Notes under the pieces: generated by a model | What the model saw: only the letters and a program-made list of their open reading frames with translations | Database searches by the model: none | What the model was told of the DNA's origin: nothing | Position numbers and translations under genes: made by a program | Shown: positions 19,800-34,700 of the stretch, piece by piece | Layout of the letters: every line of letters begins with the position of its first letter | Position numbering within the stretch: the stretch's first letter is position 1 | Source: Aculops lycopersici | Taxonomy: Eukaryota > Arthropoda > Arachnida > Trombidiformes > Eriophyidae | Direction of reading: 5' to 3' | DNA: 64,000 bases | Assembly: GCA_015350385.1 (NCBI GenBank) | Contig: WNKI01000001.1 | Span: forward strand, 11,963,329 to 12,027,328

Positions 19800-22700
19800 A
19801 TGCCGACCAATCGGCACACAACCTCTATAGTAGACATAAGCGAGATTGAGGACGAGGAGGCGGCGGTTGTGGCCGGCAACGGGGCCAACAATATAATGGG
19901 CAGAGAAGAGTTGGCTGCCAACGCGGCGGCGGGCCAACAGCACCCCGCCCACCTGTACCTTTACCACGAGGACTTGCACCCGCAACATAGGATACCAAAC
20001 CTGTTGTCTAGCATGATAGGCGGCAGTGCTGGAGGTTCGGATATATCGCCGGGCTCGACGTTGCGGCCCGCAAGTGCCACCGGCGTGCCCGCAATCGACT
20101 ACAAGCCACAGGACGAACGAAATGCCTCTCTCCTAGGTGCCGGTGGCACGGGAACAGGTGGCTCGAGTACCCGAGCCACCACGCCGGCGGGCGATGGCTC
20201 CTCGGCGACGCCCAAATCGGCAAACTTGGGCACCCTAGCGGGCGTCTTCTTTCCTTGCGTACAAAACATCTTTGGGGTCATCCTATTTATTAGAATGGTT
20301 TGGATTGTCGGTACAGCCGGAGTGCCCACTGCTTTTGCGCTCGTCTTTGTCTGCTGTTGTGTTACATTGACAACCTCAATCTCCCTGTCGGCCATTGCAA
20401 CCAATGGAATAGTTCCAGCCGGCGGCTCCTATTTCATGATCTCCCGCTCGCTGGGTCCCGAATGCGGTGGCGCCGTCGGGACAATGTTCTTCCTTGGAAC
20501 CACCTTTGCCGGCGCCATGTATATAACGGGCGCCGTCGAGATCATGCTCAATTACCTGGCGCCCTCGTGGGGACTCTTTGGTGACTTCCAGAGAGACGTG
20601 AGCATCCTCTACATGAACATTCGCGTCTATGGAACAGCGCTGCTGGCCATCGTTGGACTCATGGTTTGGGTTGGCGTTAAGTTTGTATCAAAATTGGCGC
20701 CCATTGCCCTCTTCTGTGTTCTCCTCTCAATTGCCTCCATCTACCTGGGCATCTTTTTGAGGCCACACGGACGCGACGATCTCATGATCTGTGTGCTAGG
20801 CGACCGCCTGGTAACTTTGAAGAATATGCCCTACGAAGAGCCCATACCAAATGTATACAATAATCCCTATGGTGGCCAGCAGGTTGCTCAAATGCAATCG
20901 CTAGCTCAGGGCAATTTGAGCTTATCTGAATTTGAGCTAAGGAGGACAAAGTCCTTGTGCACAGCCGAAAAGTTGGCCTACGTTTACTGTCCTCACTTGA
21001 AGCCAATAACCAGGAGGCCCCAGCAGCAGCAAGACTTGCAAGACCAGCAGGACTCGCAGGAACAACAGAGCGGCCGGGAACAGCAGCAGCAGGATAGCTT
21101 GGAGGCAACGAACAACAAGGACCTCTTCTCGAAGCCACCAAATATGTCCAATTGCGACCCCTACTTCTCGGCCAACAGACACCGAGTTCACCTGGAGCGC
21201 GCGGTGCCAGGTTAGTATTTTCTCATTATCTTTTTGCTTCTATCGCTCATTTGCCTCTTGGTAGATTGAAACCAGGAGCTTAACGCTGTGCCACTGACCC
21301 CTTGTTCGTGGGCCAAAAGTCTGCCAGTGTAACCCGATCGTCGCTATCTTCAGCCACAGCGGGTAGCTACAGTGGAAACAGGTGTTGGTTGGCGAGTCAT
21401 ACAATTGCAACGAGCTATCTGCAAGGAAGTTTAAGCCGATTACTGGCTTCCAAGTTCCGAGTTTTTGCTCGACCTTGCAAGTTAACTCGCAAAATCTACT
21501 AAACGAGAGAAAAGTGGAGGGAGAGAGACCCTCAAAAAAAACAAAAGACTGGACAGCAAGAGTCGCAAATTTGAAATAGAGTCCATACAAAACTCGCGAA
21601 AGACACCACAGAACTAGAGAGGCTCGCAACCTTGACTTCTTTTTGATTTGTTTGCTTGATTTAGCACACAAACTGAATTGAGCTCATCCTCTTGAGAGGC
21701 CATGTATCTAGATGAAACATGGCCACTCTCTTTTGCTCTTCTCAGCCACAAGACTCGCGGCCTGCAAAGTTTCGCGATCAAAATGACGACGACAATCCAT
21801 CTTGGCAACGACTGCTCTCTGACTTTCTCGCCGCTAACTCGCTGGCCTCTCATTAGGCTAGTGGCAAGAGCAAAGTGGCCGGCTAGTTGCAGTTCTCTGG
21901 TCGCCTCGTGTCTTTGAACATAATCTTGGCCACTACTACTTCCAGCACCACTGACGCCACCAACGCCACGACCACCACGACTGCCACCGCCCGTCGCCCT
22001 CAACGTCACCATCGTGGGCCGGCGCTCGTCTCGGCTCCGGCCAAGCGGAAAACGAATGTCGCTGGCCTTTTGTCTCTCTGCTCGTCGGACGAATAAATCA
22101 TCGGGTTCTCGCTGCTTGGTTGCTGCTGGTTTGGTCTCATCGTTGTGCAGCCTCGATGAGACTCGAATCGAGAGAAAGCTGGATATGGAGTGAGAGTCAT
22201 AGTGAGAGTCGGAGGAAGCGAGGGGAGGAGCGAGACTAAGGCGACTCGCAATCAAGTCAATGGCGTTGGAAGCGCGCGCATACGACCACGTTACTGCCAC
22301 CCCAACTACTAGAGACAACGCGATGATATACGCGCTAGTCGCTTGGCCATGATAATAACATTTGCGGCAAGCCTACTGTGTCCTTGCTATCGCTTCGAGT
22401 CTAATGCTTATGTCACGTTGCCTTCGCGCTCGCCTCATTCCGGCGAGCAAAGTTGGTGAGCTAAAAGTAGTGCGAGTTGCATGGCAGAGTCCATAGCAGC
22501 CGCAGCAGTAGCGCCAGCTACTGCTACCCTTTGAACGGCCGGCTAGCTAGTAGACCAACAGCGCAGTTCAAGTTCATTTCCTGTTCCGCTAACCCGCGAG
22601 TTGGCTCACCAAAGAAAGTCTAAATAGAGAGAAATAAAGAGAGCAAAGCGCAATCTTGGATCATAATCTCGGCAGCGAGCTCATTGGCGCGACGAGGAGC

Positions 22701-25700
22701 CGAGCGGGTGTTTATTTTGCGCTGCCGGGTCACACACAAAAAGAGAGGGAGTCGCTTAGCGACACTTGCGCGCACTGAATCCGATTGGCTCGTCGCTATG
22801 TACACTGAGCTTAGGGAGTTTGCGTTCTTCTCGGTCCTCTCTTATGTGTGGCGGATAGAGAGGAAACTCTGAGGCTGGCACGAGTTATAATTAAATTGCG
22901 CCTCGCTTCGAGTTGCCAGCCAGCCAGCCGGACGAGCTAGCCGCAAGCGCCCAAGTCTCGCTGGCGCCCGAGGCCCTGAAAGCACTGAAGGCTGCTATTT
23001 CTGTTGCTATAGCTGTTGCCTCAGTGGCTAGTGGGAAGTTGCGAGGCAAGAGGAGCAACGGGGAAACTGGCACACCGGTGGGAGCACTCGAGTATAATGG
23101 TCCAAATGATGGCTGCGCTTTTATGTGCTAGCTTGGCATTGTTGCTGCTGATGCTGGTTCTTTTGCTGTCCGCTGAGCCTAGCTTCGAGTTTGAGTTTTG
23201 TTCCCCATCGGCAGCCGCCAGTGTCTCCGTATAATTGAATGCCTTGCCTCCTCCTCCTCCTCCTCCTTGCTGACTTGTGCGACTCTTCAGCTTTCGCCAA
23301 GTCGTTGCTCGTAACCACAAGTCGCTGGTGGTTTCAAGACATACCAAATGGCCACTAATCTAACCGCGTCGCTTTCTGGCGGCCAGATTGTCGATTCCTC
23401 TCCGGCAACGTTTGTCGGCGTAAACTTTCCAACACTTAATCGGGAAGCTAGAATTCGACGACGGAGAACCAAAATCATCAGAGCGGAAAACATGAAATCT
23501 GCATCCATTCCATAGGATGTCAGCTGATCTAGAGTGAACTGAATCCCAGAGTCCCCGGGTTCTCGTTCAACTGCTGATCGACTATCCAGTCGCTGCCGCA
23601 GCTTTTGCATCAATCTGATTTCCCTCCTTGTGTCTAGTGAGGAAAATCTTATGCCTCTCCTAAATCTTTCGGAGATTTAGAGCACACAACACCGAGACCA
23701 GAAGGAGCGGCGCCCAATTTAGTTGGCGCTCGAGTAAAGATATCTAGCTTGCCAAAGCAGCAGCATTAGCAGAGGCGGAGGCGGATAGAATCGAAATCAG
23801 AGGCAAATCGGTGAGGCGGCTTGCGAATTCATTAGAAACTATCGTGTCCTATAAGTTTGCACTCTCAATCAGAAGACTGGCGCCGGCCAGCAAAGCCAAG
23901 CGAAGGCAAATTGGCTCGACATTGACTTTCGAGTGCCATGCACTCGAAAGCGAGAGAGAAATAGAATCTAGGTTAGCAAGTTAAACGACTTGTTTGAAGT
24001 GAAGAATCAAGAGCAAATCGAGTCGAGTGGTCGGCCTACTCTCGAGAGATTCACGTGTCTACCTGACTGACTAATGGAGCTAGCAAACTGGTACCCGCCT
24101 CGTGAAGCCTGTGACTTTTTCTCCATTTCCAGTCGCACTTTTTTCCTCTCCTTAGTTTTTGTCTTTTCTTCTAGCACTTGGCCTCTTCTTTGGTTTGGTT
24201 TGGTTTCCAGCGATGACGTCTCCAAACAAACTCTAGCCCGCTCTAGCAGCAAGAGAGAAGGCGAGAAAAAATCAAATTGCTATTCGGGTACCCCACTCTC
24301 TCCCCCTCTCCCCGGGTATACTGTCGGCAAGTCGTGTGATCGAGTGAGTGGCTCGAGATGAAACTATTACAAGTTTGCGGCTCGCCCGATGTGCAAGCAG
24401 CTTGTAAACTTCTTTAGCCTCTAAACTATTGTCTGAATGGATCGACAGCTAGAATGGATGGATGGATAAATGAATGGGCCAACTAATGGAGGTTAGAAGT
24501 TGGAGGGAGAGAAACTTGTGAGCCGCGAGGGTGGAAAACGGATGCAGCCGCGAGTCGGCCAATGTTAAAGCCAATACCAAGTTGGCAAACATATGCTAGT
24601 GATTTTTTGATTTGAACTTGACCCTAAAGTCTTTTATATTTGTGGTCGCCACATGGGAGTCTCTCGTGCGGCGCGCAACCTAGAGCTTTCGAGCTCCAAC
24701 GATTAAGCCCGAGGCAATTGCAGGCAAAACCTCTGGGAGAATCTCGAGTAAGACAGGCGTGAAGACTACTGACGCCGGGTCACTAGACGTCGACCTTCCG
24801 TCGACGACGACCACGAGCTGAGGTGCTCCAACTTTAGCTCACCGAATTGAGGTGACACGCAAGTTTTGTTCTGTTGGTTTGGCAAGCTAGTTGGCAAGAC
24901 AGAGGGTCTAGCTTGAAATAAGCGCTGGAGTTTTGTCGATCTCTCAGTACCCCTCTTCGACCTAAACCCTAGCCAACTAAACTTGAATTTTGTCTTAGTT
25001 TTCAGCTCAGAAAGAGAGAAAGAGAGAGAGACGAGTGAGTAGTTGCAGTGTGGCACTACTACCACTACCACGACTGCTCACCGCCGTTGAGAGTCGCTGG
25101 GCGGAAGTGACAGCTGAAAAGTGGGCAGGCCCCAATTTTCGCCGATTTTCAGCCCCAAATCTAAACTTTGATAGAACTGCTCGCGAATTGTGACGAGTAA
25201 GTGGAGCAGATTATTTGGCGGCCTGAAGTGAAAGCCTTTCCACAGGCCTAATTCAATTTTGCCCACCAGCGAGCTAGCTGGTGGCCGGTTACAGTTTCCG
25301 CCTGGAGCACTTTGAGCAAGCTCGTCGTCGTGGCCGGAATCTAGCGCCGCCGCTAGCCAGTTTCCGTGAGCAGTACTTGCCAGTGGCGCCAGTGATGGCA
25401 CAGCGCGCCACTTCTTTCCAACTAACAACACGACAACTCGCAGCCCACTACCTGGCAAGTCATTTGCGACGCCGGAGTTAGGGAGCCAAAGCTGTTGGAG
25501 GCGATGGGAGAGAGGAAGTGGAAGTGGCGGGATTGCGCCACTAAAACGACGAAGGCCAAATAAACGAACCAGTGGCAGCGGCAGCAGTGGCGGCCAAGAC
25601 AAACAAACAAACTCCGTCGCTTCCTTTTCTCGCGCCTCCCTTTTGCTAGATTTAAATTGCAACTTACCAAGCTTCCTCTTCCAGCCACTCGAGTTCCATT

Positions 25701-28700
25701 CTATCGAATTGAAATTGGAGCTTCGGGAAAGAGGAAGAGAAAGATAGACAAGTGAACAGAATAACTAACCACCATCATCTTCTTCCTCAAACACAACCAC
25801 CACCACCTTTCGCTAAATGTACCTCATGTGTGACTGCACCTCTACTTGTTCCTTTACCTGTGAAACAAACCAACTGCAACTTGCGCAATCAAACTGAACT
25901 TAACCTTACCTAAACGAATGGAACGGATGGAAACCAACAACGGAACTAAATGAAACAACACAACACAACAAAACACAATCCGGAAAAACAGGCATTGCAA
26001 GTGGCGTCTTCTTCCAGAATCTCAAGCCACGTTTCCGGTCAAAGGGCAACATGGTCAGCTACGACGACGGAGTCAAAGCCGAGGGACAGGGCGACTTCAA
26101 TAGCGTTTTTGTAGACATTTCCACCTCCTTTGTGATCCTCATTTCGATCTACTTTCCCTCGTGCACTGGAATTCTAGCCGGAAGTAATCGATCTGGCGAC
26201 TTGGCGGACGCGCAACGCTCTATTCCGCGCGGAACTCTGGCCGCCCAATTGAGCACCTCGTTTGTGTACTTAAGTTGCATTGTTTTATTCGGTGCCACAT
26301 TCAACAATCTCTATATTAGAGATAAATTCGGCGAATCCATGGGCGGTCAGCTGGCGGTCACTCAAATTGCCTGGCCACACCCCACGCTGATCCTAGTGGG
26401 CGGGTTACTCTCAACTCTGGGCGCAGCCCTTCAGTCGCTGGTGGGAGCGCCGAGAATTTTGCAAGGAATCGCAAAGGATGGAGTGATTCCGTGTTTCAAT
26501 AGATTTGCCAAGCTCTCAGCTAGAGGTGAACCGGAACAAGCAATCCTATTAACCTTGGCCATTGCCGAGTGTGCAGTTTTAATTGGAAACCTGGACTTTA
26601 TTGCCCCCATCTTGACACTTTCGTTGGTAATGTGCTACTTCTTTATTAATCTCGCCTGCGCCCTCCACACTTTGCTTGGTTCGCCCAATTGGCGGCCCCG
26701 ATTTCGCCACTATCACTGGTCCATCTCGTTGCTTGGATGCTTCCTGTGCCTCTTCGTCATGATTGTCAGCTCGCTGGCAAACTTTGTCTTGGCCTGCCTA
26801 TTGGCGGCTGGAATTTACAAGTACATCGAGTATTCGGGAGCGGAAAAGGAGTGGGGCGACGGAAAACAAGGACTCGCTTTATCTGCTGCCAGGTACAACT
26901 TGCTGCGGATCAAAACCACTGAGCCGCACACAAAAAACTGGAGGCCACAGGTGTTGCTCTTTGCCAAACTAAAGCCAGCTCAGGAGCTCGAACCGCCAAG
27001 TGCCCAGGCGGCGACCGGAAGTACTGGCGGTGGCGGCGGCGGCAACTTGACCTTGAACATGACTTCTACAAATTTGGATGAGGATCTCCGAGTCGCCCAC
27101 CCAAAACTTCTCACCTTTGCCAGCCAACTAAAGGCGGGCAAGGGACTGACGTTGGTGAGCTCGCTCATCGAGGGAGACTTCAAGCAGTCGGCCGGGGTGG
27201 CGTCGAGAGCTCGGCAGTCCCTTTTGGAGGCGATGCAGCGTGAACACGTCAAGGGATTTCCTGACGCCCTGGTCACGCCCTCGCTGCTCGACGGGCTCTC
27301 GTACCAAATCCAAACGGCGGGACTGGGAGGTCTCAAGCACAACACAGTGGTAGTCGGTTGGCCCACTCACTGGCGCCGCTCGGTGGCGGGCCCACGTTCG
27401 GCATCGGAGAACGCCCGACCCCCAGCGAATCCCGCCGACCAGTTGCGGGGTTCGCTGCGGGGCCAGCGCCCGGCAGCTATCACCGGAGTGGGTGTGGCTT
27501 CGGGAGGACAACAACAGGCCAACAACGAGAACCAGCGCCGACCAGCGCGGACAACGCGCGCCCACCTGTTCGTGGAACTCATGCGCCAGGTGCAAGTGAG
27601 CCAGAACGCGCTCTTGGTAGTGAAGGGAGTGGACGCCTGGCCGGAGTCTTGCGACAAACTGGGCGGCTACATAGACATCTGGTGGATAGTAAACGACGGC
27701 GGCCTCTTGATGCTGCTTCCTCACCTGCTGCGTCAGCATCGTACTTGGCGCTCCTGTCAGCTGCGCGTGTTCACAGTGGCGCAAGCGGGCGACAATTCGG
27801 CCCAAATGCACGAGGACTTGCAGAAATTTCTCTACCATTTGAGAATCGAGGCGCAAGTGCACATTGTGGAAATGGTAAGTAGCTCTCTCCCTCTCCCTCT
27901 CTGTTTTTATGTTTAACTTTGCATTGAGTGACTCAGTGAGTGTCCGGCCGCTGGCTGGCCGGTGGTTGCTAGCTCAAGTGGGCAGCGCATTTGTTTACCC
28001 ACTCCATTCACTCTCTCTTACCGTCACCCTCGCTGGCATCTCCTCCAAATGTTTGTCCATTTGCCATGTTCACATTATGCGTATTCCGGCGACTCGACAT
28101 GAAGCAACTGCATCCGATTCAGCCTCGGTTCCGCTTCCCTCGCTCACTTGCTTGCTGAGAGATTAATCGTCGTCAAGTTGGCCTACAGAGAGCGAGCGGA
28201 AGTGGAGCGCCAAATCGATTGGGCGAGATTTTGTCGACTCGACTCAACTTATCGCAATACAACAACAGTGAATTTAGTCTGCGAGCGGCTGGTCACTTTT
28301 GCTTGAAGAAGCAGAGATGCGATGATTCCAAATGGCCAGCTAGCTTGGCAAATCGGCCAGCCAGACGGTTAGCGACGCGAACTGAATGCAAATGAGTGTC
28401 CAGCGACGACGGAGACGCATATCCGCGATTTGCTCACTAGAACGGGTGTCCGGGGCGCCAATAGCGAATCACAAATCACAAATCGAAACTCGACACTGGC
28501 GCAAGTTTACTAAGTCGTCATCTTGCACGTCGCCGGCGATGGAGTATGAGAAGCGGAGATTGCAAACGGTCAGCGAGGTCCAGCTTTGGCCGTCTTGGTA
28601 TTTTTCCCTATTTCTGAGTCTGAATCTAGCAGTCAACCGGCTAACGCTAGCTTGCTGACCCAACTGCTCGCTATACTTTCGCTTTCACTGGGCCGCGAAG

Positions 28701-31700
28701 CTCGCCAATTTCCGCTCGGCTCCTGTGAGATCTAGAGCCCGGAATCGTGCACGCCGGGCGCGGCCAGCTGCGAGACCATTGAGCACTAAGCGAGCGGAAG
28801 TGGAGTGGCTCCCGCTGTTACTACTGGCGTTGCTTTATGCCACCAGGTTCCTGGGCTCGCCGAGCGTTTGGTCAAGTTTCGCCAATCGCCCTGAGGCAAG
28901 CAAAAAGGAGCCCAAATCCGTGCGCATGCAAATTTGGCATGAATCTATCGTGCCGACAACCATCAGCCACCTGCCGGCCACGAACACTGATTAAGCAACG
29001 ATTGCGTTGCAGACTTTTGGTCCAACTTGTCTGACCTTCGAAGTTTGGCCAGCGGAACTGATAGAGAGCAACGACGACCACAAGACTTCGACCAGTAACT
29101 ATCGATGGCGAAACTCATTAGCGACCGCGACTATGGTCAATGCCACGATCAATGGCAGCGGTGAGAGGATAAAGCGAGAGCAGAAGTCCTCTTTGAATTG
29201 TAATGAACTCTTACGTCACGTCGACCGACTCTCCGGTCAGTTAACTTTGCGAACCAACCAACCAATCGACTCGTTCGGCGTGATGAGTTTGTCCTTCCGG
29301 CGACTCAACCAGGATCAGGCTCAACTCTTTGCTCGCCGCTCTGCCGCCGAGCTAATCGCCTGCCAATGTTCCTCTTTCATTCCCCTCTCCCGCCTACTTC
29401 CACTAATGCTACTCCTACTCCTACTGCTCTCACTGGCTCCACCGCCATAGTTACTAATACTTTGCCGCCATCGCCGCGCCAAATTCCGATCTGCAATCTC
29501 ACTGATCGCATTGATAAAATTGATCTAATCAAGAGACACCAGCGAGAAGTAGACACGATCCTATGACCTTGACCATTGGCTCCATGTTTGGTGTGAGTGA
29601 TAATAGGACGTTGGTGCTACTGTTGCTATCTAAGGCAGGTGGTTGTTATTGTCTCTGATTCAGTTGGTGAGGCAATTGGCATCAAGTTGCGAGTCTCCTC
29701 CACACTCATCATCGCAAGCTGGCGCATAATGGCTGTTTGCCGACTGATTCGAGGAGCCAACCGTCAATTGCCTCGACGATGACTAGAGCCACGGAAGAGA
29801 CGACGACCAATGCATCTACAAGGCAAGAGGCGGATGGGAGACACGAGATGGCAAATGTAAGCTCACCGATTTGCCAGATTGCGGCTCAACCGGAAGCGAT
29901 GCTGGCGTTGGCGCATTAAGCGCCCAACTTAATGCCATGGCAGCGCGTCGAGTAAGCACAAGACTTTTACTTGTAAGTTGCTCGTCCAACTGACTGACTG
30001 ACGGGCAGGCTGCTGATGACGCGGCTCGAACTAGCACATGATGAGCTCGGCGCTAAGCTTCTGTGAAGCCACGTTCCTCGTGCTTCCTCTTCCTCCCTGT
30101 CCTTCTCGGACCGGAAATGGAACGCTCGTCTCGTGGCGTCTTGGCTCTTCGCGTCCCTCTTAGCTATTAGCTAGTTGGTTGGTTTGACTCGATTGAATTG
30201 GAGTCGAGTCAACGGTACGAGCTCGCCGGTTGTCCGAGCGGCCAAACGATTCAGTTGTTCCAGATTCGAGTCGCCCAGTTGGTGTGTCCCTCTTCTCGCG
30301 ATGATAACATTCGCAACAATAACAACGCCGCTACACAGGCTACTACTGCGGTAACTACAACAACAACAATGACAACAACTTGTTTCTTCTTTGGCAAGCT
30401 CGATGGCCCCTCGATTTTAGTTAGCTGGCAAGTTAGTTGGCTTGCCAGTTTGCCGGAAGTTGGGGACTCATTGTGAGCGCGAAGCTCTATTAAAATTTGG
30501 TCTGTTAGATCTGGCTTATAAGCCAACAAGGAAAGGGACGCTTGTTCGATATATATGCGGCCGACCAGCCATCCAGAGCTGAGAGTGAGCAACCAGACAA
30601 CGAATGGCCAGCGAACCCGCCTCTAGCTCGCTGGCCGACTAGCTTGGCGTTTATAGCCGAGGGACAACCTCAGCTGGCCAAGAGTAACAGCCTTAGAGAA
30701 GGCAGTGGTAGCGGCAACAACAACGACAACAATAAGCTATCTAGCTGGCAAGCTAGCTAACATACTAGATGGCTCCTTTTATACAACAACTCGTGGCAAG
30801 ATTTTCTCAACTATAGAAACTAGCAGGCAACAAGATTTCTCTCCTCTTTTGTGTACCACCATAAATCTGCTCCCTCTATCCATTTATTTGGCCATCGAGT
30901 TGGGGGCCGTTCATTCGCATCCTTTGCCTCCGAGTTGCCCAAATGGCAATAGAAACGGCAACCTGCACGCCGACCATTAACTTAATTCGAGGCCAAGGCC
31001 GACCGCTGGAGTTGCTCGTCCGCTCTGGCCACCGAGCTAAGCGAGGTCGGAGCAAATGGCCAACTCTCGCCGCAGGCCAATGAACACAACCAGAGGACAA
31101 GATGAGTGAGCTGTAACCTATGGCTTTTGTGCCAGCGTCGCCCGAATTCCTCTCACCGAGGCACGAACCCTAACTGGCTCGCCAAAGTAGGCCGACAGTT
31201 TTTGGTTTAGCTGCTTGCCCAGTGGCGCCTCCTCATCGAGTTGCTCGCTCACCTGCTCCAAAATGCTCGCCTCTATGGCTTCCCTCTGCGTGCTCCTCTT
31301 GGTTGCATTTGTGGTCGTTCCTTTGGTCAATGTAGTTGGGGTTTCCGCTCGGGAGTTGGGCGACGACGTAGGGCTTGCGGTTGTTGAGTTGCCCGAGCCA
31401 CTCCCACTAGGCCTTGTCCGCTGGCCGCGCCCCCGACCGATACTGCTCGCAGAACTGGTGTTGCTAGTGTCACTGTCAGTGTTGCTGTCGTAAATAGTGC
31501 TGGTGCTTCGTTCGGTGACAAGAGGAACGCGCCGATGCGGTCTGCTGCCCGCGACGGCCGCTAGCTCGCCGAACGGAAGCGTCGTGGTGGCCGCGAAAGT
31601 TTCACTTCCAGCGAGCGCGCGCTGCAGCGAGTGTTGGGGCCTAGTCTTTGACAATGGTCCCTCTGACTCATTCGCATCGTCGCTTTCGACTAGCGGTTTT

Positions 31701-34700
31701 TGCTGCATTTGTATTATCGCGAAGTTTGGAGCAAAGTGGTGCAACGAAACGCGACGCGGCGAGACATCGGAGTGAAGCAACGTATGCCCAAGCAGTCGGT
31801 GGTTGATGGCGGTGCGTAATTGGATGTGACGATTCGTGTTAGAGCTGACAGTTTCGCTAGCCTCGTTTGGTCATCGTTGGTGTTGTGAGGCAAAAGATAG
31901 TTAAACAAGAGACTTATTGCACCAAAACTCCACTACTTACCTCAAGCTCCTCGACTAGCGCCCGGCTAAGCGGCCAGTCTTCGCCTCCGGAAGCCTTGTT
32001 TTCCCGACCAACGCTAGACGCGCCCCCTTCCTCGGGGCTCCTGATACCTGAGGCCCCATCGAGTAGCTCGATTATGCGCGCGTAAACCTGATCGTAAGTG
32101 CAGCAGTCGGGCAGCTGGAATTTGTTGGCGCTGGCCGCCGATGAACCTGGCCGCTTAGTTTGATTCAATTGCAACTGCGACGCTTGTACTCCATTGGCGG
32201 ACTCAGACTTGCGACTCTGGAAGGCGGTCAGCTGCTCGTTTGTCTTTTATCATTGTTGTCAGTGTCGATATTTGCGTTGTAGGCGCCATTGCCGGACCAG
32301 TCGACAGTACAAAAAACCACGACGACGTCGTTGAGTTGAGGAAATACAACGAAGTTGACGAGTTTGCAGGTTAGTAGTGGAACTGGTAGTGGTGGTGGTG
32401 GTAGCAAAGAGACAGAGTTGCTCGTTCGATCGCTCCGCATCAACTGACAGGCGAGAGATGGCAAGTTAGCTATCCAGCCAGCTAGCGAGTAGAGGAGTAT
32501 GCGAGTGAGAAGATTGATCGGCTCTCTCAATGAGCTCGACGAGAGACTACCACCAAGCGACTGGCCGACATCTAGCGCCGCGAAACGCCGGCGCTCAATG
32601 ATACAAATCCAACCAACTCACTACTCACCAAGTCCGTGAGCTCGTTCACCGAGGCAAGCGAGCCCAATCGACCCGCTCGGTACTGGGCGCGCTGCTCGAA
32701 AATACGCAAAGCTCGGCGCAGGTAGATCCGCTTGTGGACCTCGTTCGCTTCCGGTCGCGAGTGGCGCTTCCCGTAGAGACGCTTGTAGAGCTCGTAGTTG
32801 AACCACGAGGGCAGCGGATAGTGTTTAGTTTTGCCCGTTTGATTGTTGCTGTTGTTGCTGTTACTGATGTTGCTGCTGCTTTTGCCGCTGACAGCTTGAC
32901 TGGTGGCCGTTTGCTGTGGTTCCACTACTTTCGTTGGCTCGCTCGTGATTGTGGCGGTTTTAGAAGTTGGAGTTGAAGTAGAAATTGATGTTTTTCTTGG
33001 AGCTGCTAGTCTTGTTTCACCAGACACTTCAATCGCGGGAACGGATGTCGAGCTAATCGCTTGCCGCTCGCTCGCCGATCCCGATGCGAAAACTAACGAC
33101 GCAAACGTCAAGCTAAAGCAAGTGGCCAGCAGCAGCGTTGTGAGCAGGAGCCAGCAAACTACCGGCGGGTCATAGGGCGACAGGCACTTAAGCAAATGAC
33201 GTCGCTTCTCTGGATGTCGTTGTTGTTTGCGTTGATGTTGTTGCGGTGGTCGTCGTCGTTGCCATTGCTGTTGCTTTCGTCGAGTTGCTGATGTCAACCG
33301 TTCATCGTTGTCAACATTTCCGCTCCCCTTGGCTAGAGACTGGCAGCAACTACGGCGACGACGATGACACGAACCAAACTGAAACACTGAACTACTCTGA
33401 AATTCCAACTTCATCTCTCAGCCATTATATTGAGGCTTCAGTTGGTCGCAACTCTTTACAAAATTCAGCTTGCCAACTCGAGTTATCTCGTTGCTTCCAT
33501 TTTGCTGCTTGCACCTCGTCGCGTCTCGCGAACGTGAGCCAGTCGGCGAGTAACAAGCTCGCATGTCTCGCCAACGAGTGAAAGTTGAGATGAAAATCAT
33601 GGCGCACTGCTCGTCACTTGGGCCTCAAAAATGTGGCAAGTGGTTGTTGCTATCTCATGTTGCCCTCAATCTCTCACTCAACTCTCGTCGTCGATCATGT
33701 TGTGCCTGAAGAGTGCCGAAAATTGTGGCACATTCGACAAGCAGCCAAGTATCCGACGAAAGTCGTGTCAAGTCGGATATTCAAACGAGCCCCTCTCTCT
33801 CTTTAATTAGAAGACTTCAGCCCCAGTGAAAACTCAATCCAAACTCCTCTCGTGGAATCCAAACTGTAAACTTTGGTATCAAGGCAACCAACTAACGAAT
33901 CTCAACCCAAATCCAAATGAATCTTAATCCCAACCAAACTAACAGCACAACACTGAAATCAGCGACTATGCCTACGAGAGGACGCTAATGATGGAGCAAC
34001 GGAGCGAGATTATCAAGCGATTGAATGTGAACCGGAAGCAGTCGCTTCTGTTGGAACAGGAAGTCGATGGGCGAGTTATCAGGTTTCGCATTAGGAAGCC
34101 ATCGATTGGAGACTTCGAGGACGAGCAGCCAAGTGGTTCCAGTGGCCACCAGAACGTGCCCATGGTCGACCTGCACCCCGCTAGCCAACAAGCCACGCCC
34201 ATGCAGTCGCCGCTCGGCGGACCGGCGGCCAATAGTACAAGTGCCAGCGAGCAACGGCCAACAAGTGGCAACACGCCCCTTGGCAGCGTGCGACCCGACG
34301 AGGCGAACGTGAGGCGCATGCAAACCGCGCTCGCTTTGAACGAGGCGATTTTAAAGCGCAGCCGAGCGGCAAAGCTTCTGATCATAAACTTGCCCGGCGC
34401 TCCAAAAGACTCGACGGCCGAAGCGGAAAACAACTGTAAGTATATGCCCGAATGCTAGCTCGACACGCCCATTTCCACCAATCCCAAATCTGCTTCCATC
34501 TATCGCTACTCTTTCCCGTCTTGCTTCAACCTCCTTTCCTTGGTCTAGTCTCTACAGAAGTCCAAAACCATTAACTCTCCGATCGTAACCCCACGCAACG
34601 AAACGCAACTTAATACCGCCGGCCAACTAAATGTATCGTTACATACTAAATGCCCCCGGAAATCAAACAAACTACTACTGAAACCGCAAACGACGCTCGT

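Noticed and set aside
21614..22318. 234-codon minus-strand frame in KCC intron 1
   Set aside because: It starts at TTG, has no splice signals consistent with a gene and shows no domain. Such frames are common in this stop-poor intronic DNA.
25078..25662. 194-codon minus-strand frame in KCC intron 1
   Set aside because: Pro/Leu composition-driven translation with no domain or supporting signals.
27128..27862. 244-codon minus-strand frame
   Set aside because: It lies exactly antisense to KCC exon 2, whose homology is unambiguous.
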